DNA from: Psychromicrobium silvestre
Lineage (GTDB): Bacteria; Actinomycetota; Actinomycetes; Actinomycetales; Micrococcaceae
Direction: 5' to 3'
Length of the DNA: 64,000 bases
Assembly: GCF_013408295.1 (NCBI RefSeq)
Contig: NZ_JACBYQ010000001.1
Coordinates: forward strand, 868,001 to 932,000
The position numbers were made by a program, and so were the translations under genes. The notes beneath the pieces were generated by a model. It was not told the DNA's origin, did not search any database, and saw only the letters and a program-made list of their open reading frames with translations. Below, in pieces: positions 28,250-36,361 of this stretch; position 1 is the stretch's first letter, and every line of letters starts with the position of its first letter.

Positions 28250-28957
28250 TCAGACCTGAATTCCGTGAATCTCGCGCCAGCTATTGGCGGCGGCATTCTG
28301 TTCGGCTTCTTTTTTGGAGTTTCCTTCACCACTGGCGTAGGACAATCGGCCGATCAGCAGGGTAGCCCGGTAGCTGCGAGCATGATCCGGGCCATCGCCA
28401 ACCACCTCATAGCGGACCTGCCCCAGGTGTTGGCTGGCCGCGTACTCCTGAATGCTGGTTTTCCAGTCGGTGGCCGCCCCGAGCGCAGCGGAGTCCTTGA
28501 GCAAGGGACCCACCAAGCGTAAAACCATCTTTCTGGTCACCTCGATGCCATTGCAGAGATAACTGGCACCGATCAGTGCTTCCATGGTGTCCGCCAAGAT
28601 CGATGACTTATTCTTGCCATCGGTCAGCAATTCACCCTGACCGAGCAGAATGAACTCGCCGATCCCCAGTTCCCGTCCGATCGCGGCCAAGGCTCTTGTG
28701 CTCACCACGGCCGAGCGCCGTTTAGCCAACTCACCTTCGGCCAGGTCCGGATTGTCCCGGAACAGGGCGTCGGTGACCGAGAAGCCAAGCACCGAATCCC
28801 CCAGGAACTCCAAGCGCTCGTTGGTGGGAATACCACCATTCTCATAGGCATAGGAGCGATGTGTCAGGGCAAGACGAAGCGTCCCGGTGTCGATTTCGAC
28901 GCCGAGACGCTTCAAAAGCTCTTCGTGCTCCGGTACCGCTTTTCTGGAGGAAGGCAT
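28250..28957 (-). CDS. rnc: Ribonuclease III
   Basis: Double-strand-specific endoribonuclease that processes rRNA precursors and structured mRNAs. The 235-residue protein has the signature NERLEFLGDSVLGFSVTDAL (about 45-63), the second metal-binding segment LADTMEALIGASYL (about 119-132) and a C-terminal dsRNA-binding domain ending SYASGEGNSKKEAEQNAAANSW. It lies between rpmF and mutM in the conserved order rpmF-rnc-mutM-smc. Confidence 0.97.
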   Translation of the reverse strand: MPSSRKAVPEHEELLKRLGVEIDTGTLRLALTHRSYAYENGGIPTNERLEFLGDSVLGFSVTDALFRDNPDLAEGELAKRRSAVVSTRALAAIGRELGIGEFILLGQGELLTDGKNKSSILADTMEALIGASYLCNGIEVTRKMVLRLVGPLLKDSAALGAATDWKTSIQEYAASQHLGQVRYEVVGDGPDHARSYRATLLIGRLSYASGEGNSKKEAEQNAAANSWREIHGIQV

Positions 28958-28995
28958 ATTAGACGAGATGTTACTGCCGAAACGACAGGGACAAC

Positions 28996-29199
28996 TTAGA
29001 CGTCCGCAACCTTACGGCCCTTGTACTCCAGGAAAAGCGCGGTGCCTGCGGAGTCGGTGACCACCTTGGCCTGGTGCGGCAAGGAGTAGGTCACCCGGCC
29101 GTTTTCCACGGTCTTGACCAGGTTAGGCGCAGTGGCCTTCCACTGGGCACGGCGGGCGCGCGTATTGGCACGGGACATCTTCCGCTTGGGAACAGCCAC
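28996..29199 (-). CDS. rpmF: 50S ribosomal protein L32, cysteine-free form
   Basis: Small basic ribosomal protein of 67 residues. The start [22 protein letters not shown] is the L32 signature. Zinc-binding L32 proteins have two CxxC pairs; this one has no cysteine at all, so it is the zinc-independent (C-minus) form. It sits between the DUF177 gene and rnc, its conserved location. Whether a second, zinc-binding L32 exists elsewhere in the genome cannot be seen here. Confidence 0.95.
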   Translation of the reverse strand: MAVPKRKMSRANTRARRAQWKATAPNLVKTVENGRVTYSLPHQAKVVTDSAGTALFLEYKGRKVADV

Positions 29200-29263
29200 G
29201 GCTGACTCTTTTCTCTCTTCGCGTTGTCGGGCAATCAGCCCGGCAACTCAGTGACGGCTAAAA

Positions 29264-29863
29264 CTAGTTCTCTTGATCCTCAGCAAGTCCGCTCAAAGCA
29301 GCCCAGCGAGGGTCCAGATCTTCGTGATGGTGACCGGGTTCGTCTGCCAGCCTGATTCCGCAAACGGAACATAGACCTTGGCAGTCTTCCCGGCATACCG
29401 GTCGGAAGGGCAGCGCAGTGACTACCACATCCCGCAACAGAGGTTCGAGATCGATATGATCGTTCTCTACCAACCGCTGCTCGTCGTCCAGGCTTTCATT
29501 ATCGTCTTCCTTCGCAGCACGCACCGGGGCGAGTCCTTCGAAGAAAAACATCTCCTGAATATCGACGTCGAGGTCATACGCAAGGGGATCTAGGCATCGG
29601 CTGCACTCGCCCACTACGTGGACGCTGGCAGTGCCCGAGACAAAGATTCCTTCGTGTACGGCCTCCAAGCTCAGATCCAGGTCAACTTCCGACCCTTCCT
29701 GAACACCGATCATTGCAACGCTGAGTTCCCCCGGCGCTGGTACCGTCTCTTCGAGGTTCCGCATTCCACCGGGATTGCGCGCAAAATCCTTGACCGCAAT
29801 GACCAGTGCTGAACCCGGATGCGTCCGTTGGTTCGTGTTAATGGGGACTCCTGAAGAAAACAT
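29264..29863 (-). CDS. DUF177 / YceD-family protein
   Basis: Family YceD (DUF177) genes sit immediately upstream of rpmF in most bacteria and are linked to 23S rRNA accumulation. The 199-residue protein has the two expected cysteine groups: CSRCLDPL in the middle, and CREDCQGLCSVCG near the C-terminus, a likely zinc-binding arrangement. The acidic FEGLAPVRAAKEDDNESLDDEQ linker is usual. Start is uncertain: the ATG at 29863 has only a weak ribosome binding site, and a good AGGAG downstream points to no ordinary start codon, so the first residues may be wrong. Confidence 0.9.
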   Translation of the reverse strand: MFSSGVPINTNQRTHPGSALVIAVKDFARNPGGMRNLEETVPAPGELSVAMIGVQEGSEVDLDLSLEAVHEGIFVSGTASVHVVGECSRCLDPLAYDLDVDIQEMFFFEGLAPVRAAKEDDNESLDDEQRLVENDHIDLEPLLRDVVVTALPFRPVCREDCQGLCSVCGIRLADEPGHHHEDLDPRWAALSGLAEDQEN

Positions 29864-29931
29864 ATGACCGACGTATCATCTTAGCCTGAAAGCCTCCCCG
29901 CCCTCAAACTGCGGCTTTGGTGGGCGTTTCG

Positions 29932-30411
29932 TCAACGACTTTGATGCTCTGCCAGTTTGCGCTGAACTGCCCTAGGAACATAATCGGCGACGTCTCCGCC
30001 CAGCATGGCCACCTCTTTGATCATGGTGGAGGAAAGGTGCAAATAGTGCGATTCTCCGGCCAGGAAAATCGTCTCCACCCCACTCAGCTGCCGATTCATG
30101 GTGGCCATCGGCACCTCGTAGTCGAAGTCCGAGGAGGAACGCAGGCCCTTGACGATGGCGCTCGCACCGCGCTGTCTGCAGTATTCCGCGAGCAAGCCCT
30201 GGCTCATAGGTTCTATCACAATGCCACGCAGCGAGGCGAAGGTCTCCCCTGCCATCTCCAGCCGCTCTTCCAAACTGAAAAGGTACTTCTTCGAGTAATT
30301 AGTGGAGACCGCCACAATTACCTCGTCGAATAGCCCGGCGGCACGCGCAATCACTTCAAGGTGCCCATTGTGAATGGGGTCAAATGATCCGGGGCACACC
30401 GCGCGACGCAT
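29932..30411 (-). CDS. coaD: Phosphopantetheine adenylyltransferase
   Basis: Converts 4'-phosphopantetheine and ATP to dephospho-CoA, the fourth step of CoA synthesis. At 159 residues it has exactly the family length. Motifs visible: CPGSFDPIHNGHLEVIARA with the nucleotidyltransferase HxxH (NGH), the KGLRSSSDFDYEVPMATMNR substrate segment and the C-terminal HLSSTMIKEVAMLGGDV. In related genomes rsmD directly precedes coaD; here two plus-strand genes (30521-32499) and a palindrome lie between them. Confidence 0.97.
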   Translation of the reverse strand: MRRAVCPGSFDPIHNGHLEVIARAAGLFDEVIVAVSTNYSKKYLFSLEERLEMAGETFASLRGIVIEPMSQGLLAEYCRQRGASAIVKGLRSSSDFDYEVPMATMNRQLSGVETIFLAGESHYLHLSSTMIKEVAMLGGDVADYVPRAVQRKLAEHQSR

Positions 30412-30436
30412 AAGTCCAATCTATCCTCCCTCCCCC

Positions 30437-30500
30437 GCGCGAGTGCACACATAACGCCGATGTTTCAGCAAAAGTATGGGCGTTATGTGTGCACTCGCGC
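30437..30500. repeat. 22-bp perfect inverted repeat between divergent genes
   Basis: Arms at 30437-30458 and 30479-30500 are perfect reverse complements (GCGCGAGTGCACACATAACG CC type) with a 20-nt loop. Both flanking genes, coaD and the aminotransferase, start away from it, so it is not a terminator for either. Its right edge is only 20 nt from the aminotransferase ATG and could affect its translation or promoter. The outer GCGAGTG and inner TAACG recall the palindrome at 11618-11680. Confidence 0.85.
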
Positions 30501-30520
30501 TTCGGGGATAGGGTGAAAGG

Positions 30521-31732
30521 ATGAGCATGCCGTGGCAACGCACCGCCGAAGGAGCCAATCTGCTGTCCACCAACGGCCGGCTTGGTGTAACGATCTTCGA
30601 GGAAATCACCACCTTGGCTACCCGGACTGGAGCGCTCAACTTGGGTCAGGGCTTCCCGGACGAGGACGGTCCGCAGGAGATCAAGGACCGGGTCAAGGCA
30701 GCGGTCGACGGCGGTGCCAATCAGTACGCTCCCGGCAGGGGCATCCCCGAACTGCGGGAGGCTATCTCCAGCCATCAGAAGCGCTTCTACTCGCTCGCCG
30801 TCGACCCTGAACAGGAAGTGTTGGTAACCACCGGAGCCACCGAGGCAATTGCCGCCACTATCCTGGCCTTTGCCAGTGCGGGCGATGAGGTCCTGACCTT
30901 TGAGCCGTTCTACGATTCCTATGGGGCGATGATCGGGCTCTCCGGTGCCCGTCACGTCACTGCGCCGCTGAACGCGCCAGACTTTCAGGTGGATCTGGAA
31001 ACCCTGGAAGCCGCTTTTTCTTCCCGAACCCGGCTGGTGCTGCTGAACAACCCGCATAATCCTTCCGGAGCGGTGTTCTCCCTCGAAGCCTTACAGAAGA
31101 TCGTTGAGCTGGCCACGAAGTACGATGCGCTGATCGTTTCGGATGAGGTCTATGAGCATCTAACCTTCGATGCCCCGCACCGGCCAATAGCCACCTTGCC
31201 CGGAGCGGCGGAACGGACCATCACCATCTCCTCGGCTGGCAAAACCTTCTCCTTTACCGGCTGGAAGGTGGGCTGGGCCACCGGTCCGGCCACGCTGATC
31301 GCCGCGGTGCGTACGGTCAAGCAGTTCCTCACCTATTCTTCCGGAACACCCTTCCAGGCAGCCATCGCCTGGGGTCTGGGCCAGAACGATGAGTTCTACC
31401 AGGGCATCGCAGACTCCTTGCGGCAAAAACGTGATCTGCTTGCGAACGGCCTGCGCGAGGCAGGTTTTACCGTGCATCTGCCACAGGGCGGTTATTTCAT
31501 CAATGCCGATGTGGCACCCCTGAGCTTGGCTAGCGCTCAAGAAGCTGACGCGGCCCTACTGGCTCGGCAGCTACCCGAGTTGATCGGGGTTGCCGCCATC
31601 CCGGTCTCGGTGTTCTGCCACCCTGAGGCGGCCCAGCGGAACCGGAGCCTGCTGCGTTTCGCCTTCTGCAAGAAGACCGAGGTGCTGGAGGAAGCTGCTC
31701 GCCGGCTCGGGACGCTCAAGGACGTGCTCTGA
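30521..31732 (+). CDS. PLP-dependent class I/II aminotransferase (DapC/KAT-like)
   Basis: The 403-residue protein belongs to fold-type I aminotransferases near N-succinyldiaminopimelate, kynurenine and methionine aminotransferases. Visible: NLGQGFPDEDGPQEIKD at the N-terminus, YAPGRGIPELREAI, NNPHNPSGAVF (Asn that contacts PLP), VSDEVYEHLTFD, and the Schiff-base lysine in SSAGKTFSFTGWKVGWATGP (about 237-255). The exact substrate cannot be decided. In actinobacteria a DapC-type role in lysine synthesis is possible, but no dap genes are nearby. The following gene starts 26 nt downstream on the same strand. Confidence 0.85.
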   Translation: MSMPWQRTAEGANLLSTNGRLGVTIFEEITTLATRTGALNLGQGFPDEDGPQEIKDRVKAAVDGGANQYAPGRGIPELREAISSHQKRFYSLAVDPEQEVLVTTGATEAIAATILAFASAGDEVLTFEPFYDSYGAMIGLSGARHVTAPLNAPDFQVDLETLEAAFSSRTRLVLLNNPHNPSGAVFSLEALQKIVELATKYDALIVSDEVYEHLTFDAPHRPIATLPGAAERTITISSAGKTFSFTGWKVGWATGPATLIAAVRTVKQFLTYSSGTPFQAAIAWGLGQNDEFYQGIADSLRQKRDLLANGLREAGFTVHLPQGGYFINADVAPLSLASAQEADAALLARQLPELIGVAAIPVSVFCHPEAAQRNRSLLRFAFCKKTEVLEEAARRLGTLKDVL

Positions 31733-31758
31733 ACCGCCGGCTGCTGAGTTCACTCGGT

Positions 31759-32499
31759 GTGCATGCCGAGATTCAGCCGGACGACTTCATTCCCGGCGCT
31801 TATGTACTCAGCATCGGCGGAGCCGAGCAATCCCATGTGAATCTGGCCGCCCCGGAACAGGTCTTTTATGAATACCTGCGCCGGATGGCTAATCTGCTCG
31901 ATGTCTTTCGACCAGGCGCTGAGCCGATTAAGGTGTTGCACCTGGGTGCGGGCGCGCTGACCCTGGCTCGCTACTTAGCCGTCACTCGACCAGGCTCTGA
32001 GCAGACCGCCGTCGAATTGGAACGAGAACTACTGGATTTTGTGCTTGAGAGCCTGCCCATGCCCGCCGGTAGTGAGCTGCAGATTGAAATTGGTGACGCC
32101 CGTTGGATGTTGCCGAAGGTCGCCGATCAAGGGCCCTTTGATGCCATTGTGCTGGACATCTTTTCCGGTCCGGATGCTCCGGAGCATATCGCCTGTGCAG
32201 ATTTCTACGCCGAGGCCGCCGCGTTACTCGGTCCGGAAGGTCTTTTGCTGGTCAATGTCGGGGACGAACCGGGGCTGAGCCTGCTGCGCAGTCAATGCAC
32301 CGCCCTAAGTTCGGTGTTGCCAGCCACGGTGCTCTATGCAGAGAGCTCCATGTTCAGCGGTCGCTACCCGGGCAATCTGATTCTCGCTGGCTGCCTCACC
32401 GAACACTGGAATCCGCTCTGGACCGAACGGCTGCTCGCCGCCGGACCGCATCCCTGTCGAGTCCTGGAAGGCGTAGAACTCGACGATTTCCGCCTCTAG
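31759..32499 (+). CDS. Spermidine synthase-like methyltransferase-fold protein
   Basis: The 246-residue protein has the Rossmann core of the spermidine/spermine synthase family: VLHLGAGALTLARYLAVTRPG (about 60-80, AdoMet loop), TAVELERELLDFV (acidic ribose-binding Glu), IGDARWMLPKV and PFDAIVLDIFSGPDAPEHI. It lacks the full N-terminal beta domain of true spermidine synthases. Such proteins are common in actinobacteria and their substrate is usually unknown. The start is a GTG at 31759; an upstream extension overlapping the aminotransferase stop is possible but needs a rare CTG. Probably co-transcribed with the aminotransferase. Confidence 0.8.
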   Translation: MHAEIQPDDFIPGAYVLSIGGAEQSHVNLAAPEQVFYEYLRRMANLLDVFRPGAEPIKVLHLGAGALTLARYLAVTRPGSEQTAVELERELLDFVLESLPMPAGSELQIEIGDARWMLPKVADQGPFDAIVLDIFSGPDAPEHIACADFYAEAAALLGPEGLLLVNVGDEPGLSLLRSQCTALSSVLPATVLYAESSMFSGRYPGNLILAGCLTEHWNPLWTERLLAAGPHPCRVLEGVELDDFRL

Positions 32500-32526
32500 A
32501 CGAAGATCGGGGATCGAGAATCGAGC

Positions 32527-33114
32527 TTAGAGTTCCGGAGCCGGGGGCTCGACTGGTTCGGCAAACCAGAGCTTCGTTTCACCGTAGCTACGCTCGGAGA
32601 ACCTCTCGACCCCTAGCGGCCAGCAGGGCTCGGGGCTGCGCGAGGAACGTTCCACCACCACGACGGCTCCCGCGGAGAGCTTGCCACTCAGCTCCGCCAG
32701 CACGTCGGCCAGTTCCGACTCGGAAAGCGGGTAGGGCGGGTCGAGGAAGACCAGGTCCCAGGGTCCTCCCGGGCGTGCCAGGAAGGTTTCCACCTTGGAA
32801 CGGTGCACCGAGACTGCTTTGCCTTTACTACCGCGCAGCTTATTGAGCAGCTCAGCATTCCGCTGACAGGCTTGAGCGGCTCGGTGATCGTTTTCCACCA
32901 ATTCTGCGCTGCGGGCACCACGGCTTGCGCTTTCAATGCCGAGCGCACCAGAGCCAGCGTAGAGATCCAGCACCGCTGCGTTGCTCAGCAGGTCCATCGC
33001 CTCTAGACGGGAGAACAGGGCTTCCTTCACCCGGTCAGTGGTGGGCCTGGTTCCGGTACCTGGCACGCTGACTAGGCTGTGCCCACCGGCCAAACCTGCA
33101 ATGATCCTGCTCAT
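32527..33114 (-). CDS. rsmD: 16S rRNA (guanine966-N2)-methyltransferase RsmD
   Basis: Methylates G966 of 16S rRNA near the P-site. The 195-residue protein has the start MSRIIAGLAGGHSLVSVPGTGTRPTTDRVKEALFSRLEA, the AdoMet motif VLDLYAGSGALGIESASRGA (about 47-66), and the catalytic DPPYP (about 125-129). It lies 27 nt downstream of recG, so the two are co-transcribed, the usual recG-rsmD order. Confidence 0.96.
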   Translation of the reverse strand: MSRIIAGLAGGHSLVSVPGTGTRPTTDRVKEALFSRLEAMDLLSNAAVLDLYAGSGALGIESASRGARSAELVENDHRAAQACQRNAELLNKLRGSKGKAVSVHRSKVETFLARPGGPWDLVFLDPPYPLSESELADVLAELSGKLSAGAVVVVERSSRSPEPCWPLGVERFSERSYGETKLWFAEPVEPPAPEL

Positions 33115-33141
33115 CGCTCTTCTCCGCTTAGCCGGTGTGTT

Positions 33142-35361
33142 TTAGCCTCGCTCAAGGAAAGCCTCTTTCTCCGGATTGAGTGAAAGCTCAATCGCCTCGG
33201 CCAACTCAGTATGCCTTTCCAACTCTGGGTCGTCGGCAATGATCTGAACCGCATCTGCCCTGGCTTTCTCAATGATTTGCTCATGGTCTAGGACTCTGAG
33301 CAAGCGCAATGCGGACCGACCGCCTGATTGGCTCGCACCCAGGATGTCGCCTTCACGGCGAAGCTTCAAGTCCTCATGGGAGAGCGCAAAGCCGTCCGTG
33401 GTGGACGCTACCGCGTCCAGCCTCCGTCGGCTGGGGTGTTCGGGCTCCAGCTCGGTGACCAGCAGTGCGGTACCCGGTAATCCGCCGCGACCCACCCGGC
33501 CACGTAGCTGATGCAGCTGCGAGATGCCGAATCTGTCCGCGTCCATGATCACCATCAGGGTGGCGTTGTGTACATCAACGCCCACTTCGATCACGGTCGT
33601 GGAGACCAGCATCTGCACCTCTCCGGCGGCAAAATCGGCCATGATTCTGGTCTTCTCCGCAGGATCGAGCCTGCCGTGCATGGCTTCGATTCGGCAAGAA
33701 GCCAGGGCGGGCTCGTTGCGTAGCTGTTCGAGCAGCTCGATCACCGAGGTGAGCTCCCGGTTCTCCCCGCGGTTACTCTGTTCCGGTTCGTCCCCACTGG
33801 GTGCTTCCGCACCCTCGGCCTCACCAATCCGGGGACAGACAACGTAGACCTGGTGCCCGGCATCGATCTCCTCGCGGCTGCGCTGCCAGATTCGCTGTGA
33901 CCAGGCGGGATTCTCAACAAGCCCCACCACGAAGCTACTGATCGGTGCTCGCCCGGCGGGGAGCTCTCGGAGTACGGAGGTTTCTAGATCACCGAACACC
34001 GTCATCGCCACCGTGCGCGGAATGGGGGTTGCCGTCATCACCAGCAGATGCGGTGGATGTGAGGCCTTGAGCCTGAGCGCATCGCGCTGTTCCACTCCGA
34101 AGCGGTGTTGTTCGTCCACCACGATCAAACCCAAATCGAAGAATTGAACGTGATCGGAAAGCAGAGCATGGGTACCGATCACAATGCCTGCCTGCCCGGA
34201 GGCCGCAGCCAGTAGCGCTTGCTTCTTTGCCGGCGCACTCATCGTCCCGGTGAGCAGGGTGACCTGGGTGCCGCCGTCGTAGCCGCCCAACATGCCGCCT
34301 TCGGCGAGCGGTCCCAGGATATTTCGGATCGATTGATAGTGCTGAGCTGCCAGTACCTCGGTAGGAGCTAGCAGCGCCGCCTGTCCGCCGGAGTCAATCA
34401 CCTGAAGCATGGCACGCAAAGCCACCAAGGTCTTACCGGAGCCCACTTCTCCCTGCAGTAGCCGGTGCATCGGGCCGGGGCCTGCCTTGCTAGCAGCAGC
34501 GAGCTCCTCCGATATTTGCACCCCGACAGCCGTCTGCCCGGCGGTGAGAGTGAAAGGCAAGGCTGCGTCGAAGGCGGCTAACAGCCCGTCCGGACTGCCG
34601 AGTCTGGCCACCGCGTGCTGAGCCATGGTCTGTGCCCGACGTCGAGCCAGGGCAGTCTGGAGCACCAGCGCTTCCTGAAAGCGAAAGCGGTCCCGGGCCT
34701 GCTGCCACTGCGCCGCATCCGCCGGGCGGTGGATCATCCGGTAGGCCGCCTCCATAGTGGCAAAGCCTTCGCGTTCGGCGATCTCTGGCGGCAGCGGGTC
34801 ACTGAGCTCGGCGAGGTCGACGGCGTCCAGCAAGGCGGAGACCGCATTACCAATTTTCCAGCTGGGCAGCTTCGCGGTGGCCGGGTACACCGGAATGGGG
34901 GCGAGTGCTATCTCCCCGTCATCACCGGTGCCATCCAGCAAAACGTAATCTGGATTGGTCAAGGTGAGCGAGCGGTTGAAGAAGCCAACCTTCCCGGAGA
35001 ACATCGCCCGTACCCCGGGACGCAATTCCTTCTCCGCTCGCCAGCCGTTGAAGAAGCTGATTCTGAGGGATCCGGCTCCCCCGGCGGTGTCATCAGTGAT
35101 CACCACATCGGTGATGCTGCCTTTGCGTTGCCGCATCCGTCGGCTGGTCAGGCTGACCACTCGGGCAATCAGGGTGGCTTCTTCGTCGAAGGGCAGGCTA
35201 TTGATCGGGGTTAGTTCGCCGCGGTTGAGGTAGCGCCGCGGAAAGTAATTGAGCAGCTCGGCCACGGTGCTCAAGCCGAGATGTTTTTCCAGACTGCTCG
35301 CGGAGGCCTTACCCAGCAATCGCTCCAGCGGCAGCGCGCCCTCAGCCGTCCGCATGGTCAT
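33142..35361 (-). CDS. recG: ATP-dependent DNA helicase RecG
   Basis: Branch-migrating helicase that regresses stalled replication forks. The 739-residue protein has the N-terminal wedge/OB region (LNYFPRRYLNRGELTPI, about 39-55), helicase motif I GEVGSGKTLVALRAM (about 301-315), the DEQH box in VVDEQHRFGVEQRD and motif III VMTATPIPRT. The C-terminal helicase domain has RGRVGRGGLPGTALLV. The N-terminus overlaps the end of the DAK2-domain gene by about 20 nt. A low-complexity acidic insertion (EAEGAEAPSGDEPEQSNRGEN) lies between the helicase domains. Confidence 0.97.
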   Translation of the reverse strand: MTMRTAEGALPLERLLGKASASSLEKHLGLSTVAELLNYFPRRYLNRGELTPINSLPFDEEATLIARVVSLTSRRMRQRKGSITDVVITDDTAGGAGSLRISFFNGWRAEKELRPGVRAMFSGKVGFFNRSLTLTNPDYVLLDGTGDDGEIALAPIPVYPATAKLPSWKIGNAVSALLDAVDLAELSDPLPPEIAEREGFATMEAAYRMIHRPADAAQWQQARDRFRFQEALVLQTALARRRAQTMAQHAVARLGSPDGLLAAFDAALPFTLTAGQTAVGVQISEELAAASKAGPGPMHRLLQGEVGSGKTLVALRAMLQVIDSGGQAALLAPTEVLAAQHYQSIRNILGPLAEGGMLGGYDGGTQVTLLTGTMSAPAKKQALLAAASGQAGIVIGTHALLSDHVQFFDLGLIVVDEQHRFGVEQRDALRLKASHPPHLLVMTATPIPRTVAMTVFGDLETSVLRELPAGRAPISSFVVGLVENPAWSQRIWQRSREEIDAGHQVYVVCPRIGEAEGAEAPSGDEPEQSNRGENRELTSVIELLEQLRNEPALASCRIEAMHGRLDPAEKTRIMADFAAGEVQMLVSTTVIEVGVDVHNATLMVIMDADRFGISQLHQLRGRVGRGGLPGTALLVTELEPEHPSRRRLDAVASTTDGFALSHEDLKLRREGDILGASQSGGRSALRLLRVLDHEQIIEKARADAVQIIADDPELERHTELAEAIELSLNPEKEAFLERG

Positions 35362-36361
35362 GGGTTGCCGCGCGCAATTCCGCCACCGTGACGTTCATCG
35401 GCTCGCCCAGGGCACGGATCGCGGTGAGTGTCGCATCCGGCTCATCGGCGTGTACGTGTACCCGCCAGCGGTAAATTTCCTGCTCGCCCTCTTGAGCCAT
35501 CGGGCTCATAATCACCGAGTTACCCAGTTCGTCCAGCTTCATTCGCAAATTCGCCGCGTCCAAAGGAGACAGCGCGATCGTGCACATCACCTCGACGCCT
35601 TCGATCACGGACATTGACTGGTGGATATGAGTTTTGTGTACGTCATAGCCCGCCAGGCCATCGAGCAAATTCGCTTGTAGCTCCTGATGCAGGATCACCG
35701 CGCGCAGATTGTCGAGGACGAGCAGCAGACCAACCCCTCCGGCATCCACCACTTGGGCTCGCTGCAGTTCACTCAATTGCTGTTCCGTGCGCACCACCCC
35801 CTCCAGGGCGGCGGCTACCGTGGCATCCAGGGCCACCGATAGCGCGTGATTGCTGTCATCACCGCCCAGTGCATCGTCGGCGGTAACCGCCCCCTCGGCA
35901 GCGGCCTCCAGAACGGAGAGCATGGTGCCCTGGATGGGATCGCTGAGCGCCGACCAGGAACGAATCTGAGCCCGGCGCAGGGCAGCGGCCAGTAACGGGG
36001 CGCTCAACCGGGTGGCACCCTGCAAGGGTTCGGCCATTGCGGCCAGGAAAACCGCTATCAGGGTCCCGGAATTTCCCCGCGCTTCCTCCATCGCTGCCTG
36101 AGCGGCGGCGCTTAGCAGCACTCCGAGGTCTGAGCTTTCGTTCTGCTGGGCCGCCCTGTTGGCTGCCCTCATGGTGAGATAGAGATTGGTCCCGGTATCA
36201 CCGTCGGCCACCGGAAAGATGTTGATCGCGTTGAGCCGATCACTGTGGTTTCCGAGAGTCTCTTCGCTTTTAGCCAACCAACGCCGAAATGCGGAAGCGT
36301 TGGCGGCGATCTTAGTCTGCAAAATGATCCCATCCCACGACGTCGCTGCGCTGACCAGCAA
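35342..36361 (-). CDS. DAK2-domain protein (FakA/YloV-like, short form)
   Basis: The N-terminal ~200 residues form a DAK2 (kinase nucleotide-binding) domain: LNAINIFPVADGDTGTNLYLTMRAA is the Mg-ATP loop and ARGNSGTLIAVFLAAMA the second. The middle domain (about 235-330, EVMCTIALSPLDAANLRMKLDELGNSVI) is also present. Full FakA fatty-acid kinases are about 550 residues; the C-terminal FakB-binding region is absent here, so the protein may act in phospholipid fatty-acid use with an altered partner, or do something else. The start is doubtful: the frame opens at a TTG overlapping thiL by 50 nt, and a TTG at 36322, 5 nt after GGGA, would overlap by only 11 nt. Confidence 0.8.
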   Translation of the reverse strand: MLVSAATSWDGIILQTKIAANASAFRRWLAKSEETLGNHSDRLNAINIFPVADGDTGTNLYLTMRAANRAAQQNESSDLGVLLSAAAQAAMEEARGNSGTLIAVFLAAMAEPLQGATRLSAPLLAAALRRAQIRSWSALSDPIQGTMLSVLEAAAEGAVTADDALGGDDSNHALSVALDATVAAALEGVVRTEQQLSELQRAQVVDAGGVGLLLVLDNLRAVILHQELQANLLDGLAGYDVHKTHIHQSMSVIEGVEVMCTIALSPLDAANLRMKLDELGNSVIMSPMAQEGEQEIYRWRVHVHADEPDATLTAIRALGEPMNVTVAELRAATHDHADG

